The notes below the pieces were generated by a model. It was not told the origin of the DNA. It searched no databases and saw only the letters and a program-made list of their open reading frames with translations. Position numbers and translations under genes: made by a program. DNA of 64,000 nucleotides, from contig ML986655.1 of the NCBI GenBank assembly GCA_010094045.1, forward strand, positions 1-64,000, read 5' to 3'. Origin of the DNA: Lojkania enalia. Taxonomy: Eukaryota; Ascomycota; Dothideomycetes; Pleosporales. Positions within the stretch are counted from its first letter, which is position 1. Each line of letters opens with the position of its first letter. Of the stretch, positions 11,898 to 24,123 are shown piece by piece.

Positions 11898-13736
11898 TTC
11901 TACTATCGAAGCAGCTAAACTATTAAAGCGGCCACTTTTTTTTAGTATTATAAACACTATATATAAACTATAATAAATCTATAATACAACCTTCTATTAA
12001 TTTAATAAGAAGATAGAATTAAGCTTACCTTACAGGTATATAAATTAAGCTAGTTTGAGAGCGTATAACGCGCTGCTATAGCTTTTAATATATAATATTA
12101 ACAATTCTCTACTTAACTTTATAGAATCGCGTTTCGCCCTTATATATAACTAAATTGCTAGAAGCTTATAGTAACTAAAGAATAAACAATCGTATAATAT
12201 ATTCTTAACCTTAATTCGCGAGGATTTACACCCCAGCTATATAAAATAGTAGATATAGTAGATAAACTATTAGGCGTATATAGTAGAATATCTATAGAAA
12301 AGAATTAGTTTAAACGATTTATAGCGCGTATAAATAAGTTTAAAATAGCCTTTAATTAAGTAAAGGATTACTAAAAAATAAAATAAGAGAATCTAGAGGT
12401 TATTAACGCATAGTTTAAGTTTATATAGAATATAATTGTAAAATATAGTATATATAATAATAATATCTACAATTTTAATAAGATAGGTTTTTAGATAGAT
12501 ATTATTAATACTATAAAGGTTATTATAGGTTTAGAACGTTATATAAAGCCTACTCTTATATAGCTAGGTAATTATAAGTAGGTTATAATTATTTAGAGTA
12601 TCTATACTACTACGTATATAACCCTACTATTTATTATCTATAAAGGACGCGTCTATATCTCTATATAGTATAAAGAAGTATATATACCGTATAATTGGAA
12701 AATTTTAGTTTCTAAGAACGGCTAGATAAATAATACGCTTAGTCTTAAGTAGCTAAAATACTTTAATAAGTATATAAAGATATATTAAGTAGAATTATAT
12801 AGGCTACTTATTTTAGACAGTTATAAAAGCTACTTTAACTAGGAATTTAAAGATTACTACCTCGTATAAAAGATCCTAACACTTTATATACCTTCTTATT
12901 CATTATATATACTTCAGCCTCTTAATATAGTTTACTTCTTATTATTAAAGCTAAAGTACTTACAGCGTATATAAAACTTAGTGTACTAATACGTCTACTA
13001 TATTAATAAAGAAGGCTTTTTTCCAGCCTTTAAAAACGCGTTTTTTAACGTATTTACGTATAAGAACTATTAAAAAGCTTTTAAAGTAATAGAAATTATT
13101 CCTCTAAACGCGTAGGTTATATTAGATTATTTTAATATATAACTATATACCCTACTAGAACTACTTCTATAAGAAGACTTCTAGTAGTCTAAAACTCTAA
13201 ATAATATATATAAATTTAGGTTACAATTAATACTTATATAAAATTCTTTTATATAATTACTAAAAGAGGCGTAAGAAGGATTCTTACAACTTATAAAAGG
13301 TACTAAGTTAATGCTATATTAGAATACACTTCTTTAAGCTTATAAATCTAAGCTTAAAAGGTAATTAGAAGAAGTAACTAAGTATAAAATATATAAAAGA
13401 AAGTATATTTAGTATAGTAGTATAGTATTATATAGCGAGGGATCTTTATATATAGCTGCTGAAGTATCTATAAGCTCTCAGCCCTTTAAGAAGACTCGTA
13501 GTACTAATACTTAAGAAAGAGCTTAACCAGCTTAATACTACTATAGTAACTATAGTAAGACTAGATATAATACTTATATATGCTAAAAGAATAGTAGAGA
13601 AAATTCTAAATTAGATAAAAGTATATTATATATAGAATCTTTTATTAGTATTAAGTAAATTAACTTTTTATATATAGTATTTGTTATATTAAGAAAAAGT
13701 AGCCGTTTTAATAGTCTAGCCGCTTCGATAGTAGAA
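11898..13736 (+). mobile_element. Second Fot1/pogo family, RIP-inactivated
   Basis: An 1,839-bp element flanked by TA. The terminal inverted repeats begin ttctactatcgaagc and extend about 45 bp. They are unrelated to the ends of copies A-C. The plus strand retains a DDE_1 transposase outline: an LILDSY block with its aspartate at 12,816-12,818 and an ILQPLN block near 12,910-12,935, where the second acidic residue reads asparagine. Numerous TAG and TAA codons inactivate it. It sits inside the 73-bp tandem array. Confidence 0.85.
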
Positions 13737-13811
13737 TATATTATATTAAGCTTATTTAGTATATTACTTATTATACTAGACGCTAGTTCTCTATTCTATT
13801 AGTAATACGAC
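13737..13811. repeat. Tandem repeat, about 73-bp unit (middle part)
   Basis: One unit of the array lies between the pogo insertion and the Gypsy insertion. It ends in acgac, the target site duplicated by the Gypsy element. Confidence 0.75.
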
Positions 13812-14090
13812 TGTAATAGCGCAGATAAGATAATAGGTCCGAATACGGCACAAATCTACTTAGAAGTATATAGGAGTGTGTAGGGGTTCAGGGACCTAAG
13901 AATTCTATTAACACCTATAGGCCTTATATAAAAGGATATAGAAGAACTACTAAGCTACTTATAAGGGAGTATATAACTATATATAGATAGGAAAAGGGGC
14001 GGAGTTGGGGGTAAGATAAGATAAGCGAAAAGCTTTAGGATAAGATTATATATAAAGCTTTTCGTAGAACGATTTCTTTGTATTATTATA
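13812..14090 (-). repeat. 3' LTR of Gypsy element 1
   Basis: A 279-bp repeat nearly identical to 22,304-22,582 and, inverted, to the solo LTR at 23,845-24,123. The C-rich run at 14,091-14,102 to its right is the polypurine tract read on the minus strand, making this the 3' LTR. Confidence 0.9.
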
Positions 14091-14722
14091 CTACCCCCCT
14101 CCTTATAGGCTAATAGTCCCTATCTACGCTAGTTTAGGAGGGAATTGGAGCTATTATAGATAGGTTCTAGTATAAAGAAATTTCTTCGAGGAGGTATTTA
14201 TTAGTAAAGGCTAATATACGCGGTTACCTATAGAGATACGTTTATATATTAACGTAATATTAAGTAAGGTTTTTATAGTAAGTATAATTGACCTATATAT
14301 TAGCTGGTAACTACTATTATAACAGTTTATTAATATTGCAATTTCGTCACGTATAGTAACAAGCGTTTATTAACCTTAGTATATTACTAGGTTGCTGTTA
14401 ACTAAGCTTCCTTAACTAAATAACAACTTCTACTCTATATGTATTATTATACGTCCCTAGAACTATTAATTATTAAAGTATTACTAACACTTTATAGAAA
14501 AAAATTAATTAATATACTACTCCGCCTACTTCTAGAAGCCTCTTTAGAAGTTTTCTAAGTTATCTACTTTTAAGCTATACGCACGCTCGCCCGCGGGTAA
14601 TATATAATATTTACTTTTCAGTTCTTAAGATTAAAAAAATGCGAGTATTATACCTTATAAAATAAAAAGTATAACCCTATATAAATCGCATCTAATACTA
14701 GTAGAGTACTTACTACTAACGT

Positions 14723-15170
14723 ATTTATAGATCCCCTCCTATTATAAGAAAGAGTTTCTAGTCCTCTAGGGCCATCTCGAACTATAGATAGCAGCCTAAT
14801 ACGTAGGGAATAAGAAGGATAAAAAAGTAGCCTTTAAGACTATTTCAGAATCTACTTATAGTCTAGTACTTATAGCCTAGGTTGTAAAGAGTTAGAAAGC
14901 TAGCCTTTTTAAGGCTAGTATCTAGGTAGCTTTATTCTACTAGGATACTAAGTTACTCTATTAGGTTTCAGCCTTAAAGGCTCTAATATCTAGCCTTTAG
15001 GCTAATATTATAGTACTTTTAGGCGGCTAAGAATAAGGTAGAGGAGGTTTAGGGGGAGTTTAAAAGGAAGAAAGAGAAAGAAGAGAAGAGGAGAAGAGGA
15101 CTAGAAAGATATCTAATAGCCTACTATCAGACCCTCCAGATACTATAGAGGAGTAATTTCAGGCCTATAA
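14723..15170 (+). pseudogene. Antisense coding-like frame inside Gypsy 1
   Basis: Opposite to the Gypsy sense strand and downstream of its chromodomain, one plus-strand frame stays coding-like for about 450 bp. Its stops are mostly TAG with a few TAA, as expected if CAG, TGG and CAA codons were hit by RIP. It ends in a strongly charged Lys/Glu/Arg stretch (about 15,008-15,110) that would form a coiled coil. I do not recognise the family. It may be an extra antisense gene of this element or a captured fragment. Confidence 0.35.
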
Positions 15171-15269
15171 TTTAGTTTTCTAGTCTACTACTTAACTCTT
15201 ATATATTATCGTCTACTAGATAATCTATATTCTCTATACTATTCTTATATACCTTAATCTATTTAGTTA

Positions 15270-15490
15270 AAACTTTTAGGGGTTCTAGCTAATTTAGATA
15301 CTTATTATAAAAAGCTCTCAGCTCATAAGGCGAACCTATAAAATTTAAGACTTTATACTAGACCGGGTTAAAATTATATCCTACCTATTTTATATAGTAT
15401 TTAAAGGTCTTATAATACAGCTTACTAGCTAGTATTTCCTCAACCTCCTACTCTTCTACCCCCTTAATAGCGATAGCGGGTGGTTTTAGA
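15270..15490 (-). pseudogene. Chromodomain of Gypsy 1
   Basis: The minus strand reads EVEEILASKLYYKTFKYYIK followed by a VGYNFNP-like stretch, the usual chromodomain pattern at the end of fungal chromovirus integrases, with two TAG codons. Such domains bind methylated histone H3 and direct insertion to heterochromatin in known chromoviruses. Confidence 0.7.
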
Positions 15491-17252
15491 GCTTCTTACC
15501 CTAGTAAAAAGTCTTAGGGGTTCTTATATAGTAGGTTTAGTGCGAAGATATTATATATTCTCGATCTTAGGGGTAGCTGTAGATAGTATAAGTTTCTAAC
15601 CTATTCTAGTACTTTAAAAGGGCCCTCCTATTAATTAGATAGCTTTCGGCTTAGTTTTTAGACTATAAGATTCTTAGTATTTAGGTAGACTATATTACTA
15701 ATCTACTAATTAATTAGTCACTAGTAACGGTTAATAATAAATTATATATAATCCTAAGCCTTCTTAATATTAACCTTTACAGTTTTCTAGGCTATATATA
15801 TATAAGTTACTAGAGCTAAGATATTCTTACAATTTAATTTATCTATTATAGTAATAGAATTAATAGAATATTTCTAATCCTAACTCTAATAGGGTTTAGA
15901 TCTGTATAGGATCTAATATAGGGATATTCTAATAGTTGTATAAAGTAGAGTTACTTATACTTAGTCGATTATAGGTAATAGAAAACTCTAATTATTCTAG
16001 TAGAAGAATATAAAAGAGTACAGTCTCTAATTAATATACTTATTTATAATTTCTATCTATCTGTTAGTCTCTTTATAATAAGTAGTAAATAGTTTAATTT
16101 TCACGCCTAAGATATAGTAGAATTTAGACTAGAAACTAGATATAAATTAAGGTCCTCGGTCTAAAATAATAGTTTTAGGCGTATAGCTAAAGCGGTATAT
16201 CTATTAAATAAATAATTCGGCTATTTCCTATACGTTAATTATATAATAGTAGGAAATAGATACTACTTATTTAGATAGACGATCGATTACTACTATAATC
16301 TAATTATATCCGGACTTATCTATAGAAAAATCTTTAAAGTTAATATATAGGTACTATATTAGTCAATTTAATATAAGAAGTAGGTAGATAAAACTTAGAG
16401 TTTAGGTTTATATCGGATAAGCTTTATAGTATAAGATATAATTCTATATATATCGTTTACAAGTAGCTTTTATACCCTTCTAGTAGTACTTTTAAGATAG
16501 TAACTAATAGGTTTTAGTAGCGCTTAGATGTACGGAGGATATTTAGTTATAAGCCTCTTATATAAGTCGCGTATAAAGGCCTAAATCTAATAGAATATAT
16601 AAACGATTGTTGTAGAAGAGTAGTCCGTTCTCTATCTAATACTTATAGGGTAAAAGGGTGTATTCTTACGCGAAAGAGACTCGGTTTTCTTATAGTAATA
16701 CGTCGATTAACTCTAGAGAGTCTAGTAATATAACCTACTCCTAGCCTTTAATAATATTTAGTATAGCCGCTTAAATTATTATTTAGATAATATAGGACTA
16801 GGCTAATTCAATATTAATTTAGGGGTAAAGTTAATACGGTCTAAATAGGACTTTTAACTAGTTATTAGTTTAAACTACTTTTAAGTTTTTTATATCTTAT
16901 TTACAATAGCTAAAGATATCTACTCTAGTCTTATTCTTGTTTAGAGTGTACTCGATTCGGAACTAATACTAAGCTAATTCTTTAGTCTAATAAACCTAAT
17001 AAGTATTAAGTACCTTTATAGTTATAAAATATTTAAGTAAGTAATAATTAATATATACTAGAGTCCTAGTAGCTATAAAAGTAAGTTCTACCCTCTATTA
17101 CTTAAACGTAGTAATAATTGCGAATAATTTCTTATTATAGATCTTCTAGTTTAGTTCCGAACTAGATAGAATTTTACTATAGAATACTATAGGGTACTAT
17201 TTTCCGTCGGGATATTTCTATAATAGTACTCTTACAACTACTCTATTAGAGG

Positions 17253-18685
17253 TATTAGTTTCCATTTTTATTTCTAATATAGGGTTAAAGTAGTAGAATA
17301 TAGGTATACTTAATAGGGCTGACTTTAATTTCTTAAAGGTAATATTATATTCCGAAGTCTATACGAAAAGGGTTGTAGGACTCTATAGTACGATAATTAG
17401 CTTTATAACACGCGAGAATTCTGGTATAAACTATTAATAGAATCTAGTAAAACCTATAAAAGATTTTACACCTATTATAATAGTAGGTAGCTGCTAGTTA
17501 TATAGTACTTCTACCTTCTCTAGATCAACCTTAAGGCCTTTATTTAAGAGGATATAGCTAAGGTATTTAGTTTAGGTAATATAGAATTTACTCTTCTTAA
17601 TATTAACTTATAATTCTACTTAATATAATCTCTTCAGAACTTTCTTAATATAGATAGTATATATCGCCTCGTCTTTAGAGTAGACAAAGATATCGTCTAG
17701 GTAAGTAATATAGAAAGTATCTAGGTAGTTAATTAGTACGTTATTTATATAGTACTAGTAAGTTACTAGACTATTATATAATTTAAAAGGTAGAACTTTA
17801 TATTTATAGGTTCTATATTAAGTCTAAAAGGTAGTATATTCCTTAGAACTAAAGTTTATTCTAATCTTATTAAAGGCCGCGCGAATATTAAACTTAGTAA
17901 AGATTGCTACTTTAGTAGGTCTAGATAGAAGTTTATCTATATACGGTATTAGATATACGTTCTTATAGGTAAGAGTATTAAGTTTACAATAATCTATACA
18001 GATATATAGGTTACTATTAGGTTTATAGACGTAAAAGATTGGAGATATAAAAAAGCTCCGACTCTACTTAATATATCTATACTATAAATTATCTATAATA
18101 TACTTCTTAGTTGCCTCTAGCTTCTTAATATTCTACTTATATAACGGGCTGTAACTATTAGGGAGGGGTTCTATAAGAATAATCTTATAATTGTAAAGGC
18201 GGTATTCTAGCAATTAATAAGCTGTAGTTTTACTAAATATATTCTAATATCTATAGTATTTAGATAGTAATTAGAAATTTACTAGTACTTTATTTTCAGC
18301 TTTATCTTCTAGCTCTAGGGCTTACTTATCTTTAATCAGCCGCTCGATTTCGTATAGAGACATAGAGAAAAACTCGTTCTCTTTCCTCTTTATATTAAAG
18401 TAGAAAGTATTAGCTAAGATAAGAGTAATAATAGAAGAATAGACTTTCTTTAGATTAGGTTCGAACTTTATTATATACAGGCGTATAGAAGCTCTAAACT
18501 TATTTAAACTATAAGTTATAGAAGACTAATATAGTTTTAATAGTCTTAATAGACTTTTAATATAATAGATAGTTAGACTGCGGGACTACTAATACTAATC
18601 CTTTTTCTATAGAGTATCGCGTCGCCGGATATCTAGCTCTACCTCCTTATTATATACTAGCTAAGTTAATTATATAAGAAGAGGA
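17253..18685 (-). repeat. Sequence present twice around the N gap, copy 1
   Basis: These 1,433 bp of Gypsy 1 RT region recur with the same length and, wherever I compared them, the same bases at 18,696-20,128. They end exactly at the gap. Contig ends that overlap but were not merged would give this picture. Confidence 0.9.
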
Positions 18686-18695
18686 NNNNNNNNNN
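18686..18695. other. Assembly gap of 10 N
   Basis: Ten undetermined bases. The sequence to the left and the sequence to the right end and start as two copies of one 1,433-bp stretch, so the gap probably has no real length. Confidence 0.98.
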
Positions 18696-20128
18696 TATTA
18701 GTTTCCATTTTTATTTCTAATATAGGGTTAAAGTAGTAGAATATAGGTATACTTAATAGGGCTGACTTTAATTTCTTAAAGGTAATATTATATTCCGAAG
18801 TCTATACGAAAAGGGTTGTAGGACTCTATAGTACGATAATTAGCTTTATAACACGCGAGAATTCTGGTATAAACTATTAATAGAATCTAGTAAAACCTAT
18901 AAAAGATTTTACACCTATTATAATAGTAGGTAGCTGCTAGTTATATAGTACTTCTACCTTCTCTAGATCAACCTTAAGGCCTTTATTTAAGAGGATATAG
19001 CTAAGGTATTTAGTTTAGGTAATATAGAATTTACTCTTCTTAATATTAACTTATAATTCTACTTAATATAATCTCTTCAGAACTTTCTTAATATAGATAG
19101 TATATATCGCCTCGTCTTTAGAGTAGACAAAGATATCGTCTAGGTAAGTAATATAGAAAGTATCTAGGTAGTTAATTAGTACGTTATTTATATAGTACTA
19201 GTAAGTTACTAGACTATTATATAATTTAAAAGGTAGAACTTTATATTTATAGGTTCTATATTAAGTCTAAAAGGTAGTATATTCCTTAGAACTAAAGTTT
19301 ATTCTAATCTTATTAAAGGCCGCGCGAATATTAAACTTAGTAAAGATTGCTACTTTAGTAGGTCTAGATAGAAGTTTATCTATATACGGTATTAGATATA
19401 CGTTCTTATAGGTAAGAGTATTAAGTTTACAATAATCTATACAGATATATAGGTTACTATTAGGTTTATAGACGTAAAAGATTGGAGATATAAAAAAGCT
19501 CCGACTCTACTTAATATATCTATACTATAAATTATCTATAATATACTTCTTAGTTGCCTCTAGCTTCTTAATATTCTACTTATATAACGGGCTGTAACTA
19601 TTAGGGAGGGGTTCTATAAGAATAATCTTATAATTGTAAAGGCGGTATTCTAGCAATTAATAAGCTGTAGTTTTACTAAATATATTCTAATATCTATAGT
19701 ATTTAGATAGTAATTAGAAATTTACTAGTACTTTATTTTCAGCTTTATCTTCTAGCTCTAGGGCTTACTTATCTTTAATCAGCCGCTCGATTTCGTATAG
19801 AGACATAGAGAAAAACTCGTTCTCTTTCCTCTTTATATTAAAGTAGAAAGTATTAGCTAAGATAAGAGTAATAATAGAAGAATAGACTTTCTTTAGATTA
19901 GGTTCGAACTTTATTATATACAGGCGTATAGAAGCTCTAAACTTATTTAAACTATAAGTTATAGAAGACTAATATAGTTTTAATAGTCTTAATAGACTTT
20001 TAATATAATAGATAGTTAGACTGCGGGACTACTAATACTAATCCTTTTTCTATAGAGTATCGCGTCGCCGGATATCTAGCTCTACCTCCTTATTATATAC
20101 TAGCTAAGTTAATTATATAAGAAGAGGA
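18696..20128 (-). repeat. Sequence present twice around the N gap, copy 2
   Basis: It repeats 17,253-18,685, including the RT catalytic box (19,123-19,146 here). After it, the element continues into the protease and gag side, so this copy joins the right-hand contig. Confidence 0.9.
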
Positions 20129-21391
20129 GATAAAGGATTATAAGTAGTAGGATACTTAGAGGGCTATATAATCCGATTCTTATCTATATCTAGCTGGAGT
20201 TGAAAATAACGTAACTATTTAATATTAATAATACAATCCTAAATACCTAGATCTATAATAATAAATAGGTAGTTTTAGATAGTTCTCTTATTAATTTATA
20301 GATATAAGTAGATATACTAATTAACTAGGATTTAGATTCAGTCCTAAAAACCTTTAATAATAATTTTAAAGGGTAAGTACTATATTAATATATATAGAGT
20401 TTAGAAGAGTAATCTAGCTACTATAGAATTAAAAAATAGGAAGCTTTAGGTACTAGTATTAATAAGGGCGTTTAGTTATATACTAACACCTTTTAAATAT
20501 AGAATAGTAGGAATTTAAAAGTACTTTCCTCTAAACAAATACAATAAATTAATATTTAATAAGTTATACTTACTTAAGCCTAGAACGGAGAGTTTTCTTA
20601 AATATCTCCGTTTCCTATCTTAAAACTATCTAGGTGGTACTCGTTTATATCTAGAAACTTTTCTTCCTTAATCTCCTCTTATTTAACCTCTATCTTTTAT
20701 ACTTTAAAGACTATATATTTATTTATAAAGTATTCTAGTTTACTATAATTATAGTAATTATCTAGGGTTGTATACTTTTTAGATATAGGAGTCTTACTAG
20801 GTTATTAAGAAGCGATTATAGTAGAATAAGGTATTAATACTAGGGTAGATTAGGGTAGTATTAGATTATAGATTACCTTAGATAAACTCTTAGAAACCTT
20901 CTAATACTAATCTAAATTTATTTTAGCTATAACCTATAGGCTAATAGTTTATTCTAAAAGGTTAAGAATACTTCTCCTTTCTATATTATAGGCTGTTAAA
21001 TAGGCGACTATAGTATTAAAGAAGCCTTTCTATATAAGTTTAAAGCTAAGGTTTAGTATCTTTAGGTTAGGGAGGATCTTATCCTATAAATAGAAGAACT
21101 ATTTAGATTAAAATATAGATCCCCTAATAGTTGTACTAATAAAGTAAGCTTTAAAAGTTAGGAATACTTCTCTCTTATTTATCCTTAGGACCTAAAACGC
21201 CTATCGCACCTCTATCTCTTTATTACCTATAATAAAATACGATTATAGAAGTAAAATTATTTCTTTAACATTTTTAAACTAATACTAGTCCGATTTAGCT
21301 AGATATTTTAGCTCTAGATACCCTTTTATAGTACTAAAGGTATATTTTTATACCAACGCTATATATATACGCTCTATTAGATAGTAATCTA

Positions 21392-21517
21392 TATTAGAGC
21401 TGGCTGGCTCTAATAAGGGTTGGAAAAACTGCGTCTATTAACTATAAATGCGAGATATACTATATATATATCCCTAGACCTACTAAAAGGCTAACTGTAA
21501 ATAGCTTAGCCGTAATA
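21392..21517 (-). repeat. Solo Copia LTR inside Gypsy 1
   Basis: This 126-bp LTR begins TATTAGAGCTGG and ends CCGTAATA, the same family as the LTRs of the Copia elements at 39,797 and 45,233. A perfect ATCTA duplication flanks it (21,387-21,391 and 21,518-21,522). It is the footprint of LTR-LTR recombination of a Copia copy that had inserted into Gypsy 1. Confidence 0.9.
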
Positions 21518-22303
21518 ATCTATATTAATTTTAAGTTGGTCTAGGATTAAGGCTTACTATTATTTAAATATAGGTTTACTACTATCTATAAAGCTTTTAA
21601 TCTTAGGCGTACGTTTAGTAAGGTAGGTTTAAAAGGGCTTAGAGGTAGCTAAGAAGTTTCTTACTAGGGGAGTTATAAAAGTTTCTTAGTATATTATTAG
21701 TTCTAATTTAGTAGTTTATAGAGGTTAATTAAGACTAATAATTCTCTATTATATTAAGCGTATAATCTTCTCTTATAAAATTATAATTTATTTCTTAAGG
21801 GTTAATTTACTCTAATTTCCCTCCGAATTAAATAGATTCTTTATTATAGGCCCTGTAGAGAGGGGTCCGCCTATTATAAGGCCCCTTATAGGAGGTAACA
21901 GTTATTCTACACGCGTAGATAGAAGTTTACTCTTACTACAACTTACGCATATATTAGTACTAGTATAGGAATTAGAAGGTAAATTATAGTTAGATATTAG
22001 TAGTTACCTCTAATTCTAATAGGTTATTAGTAGTCTCTAAGTTTCTATCTAGGTATACTCTACGTAGCTTTTCTAAAGGTAATTCTAATTATAGGGGATA
22101 GAAAGTTTTAAACCTAAAGGCTTTAATTAATAAAAGGTTTTTAAGATTCTATCTAGGTAACTAAATAATTTAATATAATAGTATATAAGTATTACAACCT
22201 AAACTAAATTAGGTATATTTTAGACTTAGATATAGTTAAATAAATAATCGATGCGATATTATTAAAGAGGCTATTACTAGTAGTATTAAGTTCTTCTATA
22301 TAA

Positions 22304-22582
22304 TATAATAGCGTAGGTAAGATAATAGATCTAAATATAGCACGAATCTATTTAGAAGCATATAAAAGTACGTAGGGGATTAGAGACCTAGGAATTCTAT
22401 TAACACCTATAGGCCTTATATAAAAGGATATAGAAGAACTACTAAGCTACTTATAAGGGAGTATACAACTATATACGGAAGGGAAAAGGGGCAGAGCTGG
22501 GGGTAAGATAAGATAAGTAAAAAGCTTTAGGATAAGGTTGCATATAAAGCTTTTCGTGGAACGATTTCTTCGCATTATTATA
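22304..22582 (-). repeat. 5' LTR of Gypsy element 1
   Basis: A 279-bp copy of 13,812-14,090, followed by ACGAC, the second copy of the target-site duplication. Confidence 0.9.
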
Positions 22583-22815
22583 ACGACGACTATATTAAGC
22601 TTATTTAATATATTACTTATTATATTAAACGCTAGTTCTCTATTCTATTAGTAATATAATAACTATATTAAGCTTATTTAGTATATTACTTATTATATTA
22701 AACGCTAGTTTCTATTCTACTAGCTTTTTAAAGAGTTAAATAACTCTCTATTCTATTAGTAATATAATAACTATATTAAGCTTATTTAGTATATTACTTA
22801 TTATACTAGACGCTA
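22583..22815. repeat. Tandem repeat, about 73-bp unit (right part)
   Basis: About three units of the same array as 11,755-11,897, one with an inserted spacer (agctttttaaagagttaaat). The array resumes directly after the Gypsy 1 target-site duplication. Confidence 0.75.
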
Positions 22816-22924
22816 GCTAACTAGAAATAGTTCTACCCTATATAAAATAGACAACTAGTTGTACTAGGTTCCTATATTACAGCTATAATTATTAATTGTA
22901 GCTACTTTCTAAAGAGAAGAATAC

Positions 22925-23135
22925 TATTATAATATCTTTACATTCTCTCTAATATCTATATATAGCGCGCTCGCTTTAGTATATATACCTTCTTCTTCTT
23001 CTTTATCTTCCTACTTACCTCGCGTTTAGCTTACTCTTTAGCTATTCTCTTATATAACACCTGAGATCTGTATATAGTATACTATACTAAGCGTTAGATA
23101 AGCCTTATTATCTCTATTTATAGTCTCTTATAATA
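22925..23135. repeat. Right LTR of non-coding LTR element
   Basis: A 211-bp direct repeat of 11,262-11,472, followed by TATAT, the second target-site copy. Confidence 0.8.
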
Positions 23136-23844
23136 TATATAATTAAACCGTTTTAAACTAATAGGCTATTACTTTTTTTATAGATATATATTTTAAGTAT
23201 TTTTATTTTAAATATTTATACTATAATCTTCTTCTAATATATATTTTAAATAGTAGAGGTTTAGGTTTAAGTATTATATAGTTTTAAGTTTATTAAGTAA
23301 CTTTCTATTCTATTATAGCCTCTTACTTTATAGGATTTCTAAATACTTCGTTTTTATTTAGTTGTCTTAACTATATATCTATATCTTCTTTTCTTTTTTA
23401 ATAGGTTTTATATTATTATTTAATATATAATATCTAAACTATCTTAAAATATACTAGATAGTATTAATTTATATAGGAGTTATTATCTTCTCTAATCTAG
23501 TAGTTCTATTTTTACTTATATTATAATGCTTTTAGCATCTAGTATTTTACTAGTACTTTACTTTATAAGAAGGCTACTACTTTTTATACTATATATATAG
23601 CCTTATCCTAATCTATTATATTAAAATATCTTTCTACTACTTTTATTATTTCTATCTATTTTTAGAAATATAAGAAGCGGATGTTTTTAGAGTAGATATT
23701 TTACTATTCTTTATAAACGTCGATAATATCTTATTCTAGTTTATTCTTATCGTAGAATTTTATAGGTAGTTCTTCTTATAAGATAGCTATAAGAGCTAGA
23801 GTTCTCTATTTATACTTAATTATTCCTCGTTAATATATAGAATA
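23136..23844 (-). pseudogene. Gag-like relic of an older Gypsy element
   Basis: The minus strand between about 23,840 and 23,300 has the feel of a retrotransposon Gag (repeated W, F, K and E positions, no polymerase motif), broken by RIP stops. It continues on the other side of the solo LTR at 23,845. No zinc knuckle could be read. Confidence 0.35.
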
Positions 23845-24123
23845 TGTAACGATGCAAAGAAATCGTTCCACGAAAAGCTTCATATACAACCTTATCCCAA
23901 AGCTTTTCGCTTATCTTATCCTACCCCCGGTTCTACCCCTTTTCCCTTCCGTATATAGTTGCACACTCCCTTATAAGTAGCTTAGTAGTTCTTCTATATC
24001 CTTTCGTACAAGGCCTATAGGTGTTAATAGAATTCTTAGGTCCCTGAACCCCCACGCACTCCTATATGCCTCTAAGTAGATTCGTGCCGTATTCGGACCT
24101 ATTATCTTGCCTGCGCCGTTATA
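23845..24123 (+). repeat. Solo LTR of the Gypsy 1 family
   Basis: A 279-bp sequence, the reverse complement of the Gypsy 1 LTRs, with better preserved C-rich parts. It begins TGTAACGATG, ends CGTTATA and is flanked by GAATA on both sides. Confidence 0.9.

Larger units (their letters stand above)
13812..22582 (-). mobile_element. Gypsy element 1 (chromovirus), RIP-inactivated
   Basis: A Ty3/Gypsy retrotransposon bounded by 279-bp LTRs and an ACGAC target-site duplication. On the minus strand, from right to left, come a probable gag and protease region (about 22,200-20,150), reverse transcriptase, RNase H, integrase and a chromodomain (about 15,490-15,270). RT shows a KFNIRAAFNKI-like block and an intact catalytic box YLDDIFVYS at 17,680-17,703. 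The apparent 8,771 bp include a 10-N gap and a duplicated 1,433 bp, so the true length is about 7.3 kb. All frames carry RIP stops. About 1.1 kb between the chromodomain and the 3' LTR is not pol. Confidence 0.88.
11262..23135. mobile_element. Non-autonomous LTR element with tandem-repeat interior
   Basis: Two 211-bp LTRs in the same orientation and a matching TATAT duplication delimit one insertion. After removing the nested pogo element (11,898-13,736) and Gypsy element (13,812-22,582), the interior is only about 835 bp. It has no polymerase motif and consists largely of a roughly 73-bp tandem repeat. This fits a TRIM- or LARD-like element that depended on enzymes from elsewhere. A purine run just before the right LTR (22,912-22,920) could be the polypurine tract, which would make the plus strand the sense strand. 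Confidence 0.7.
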
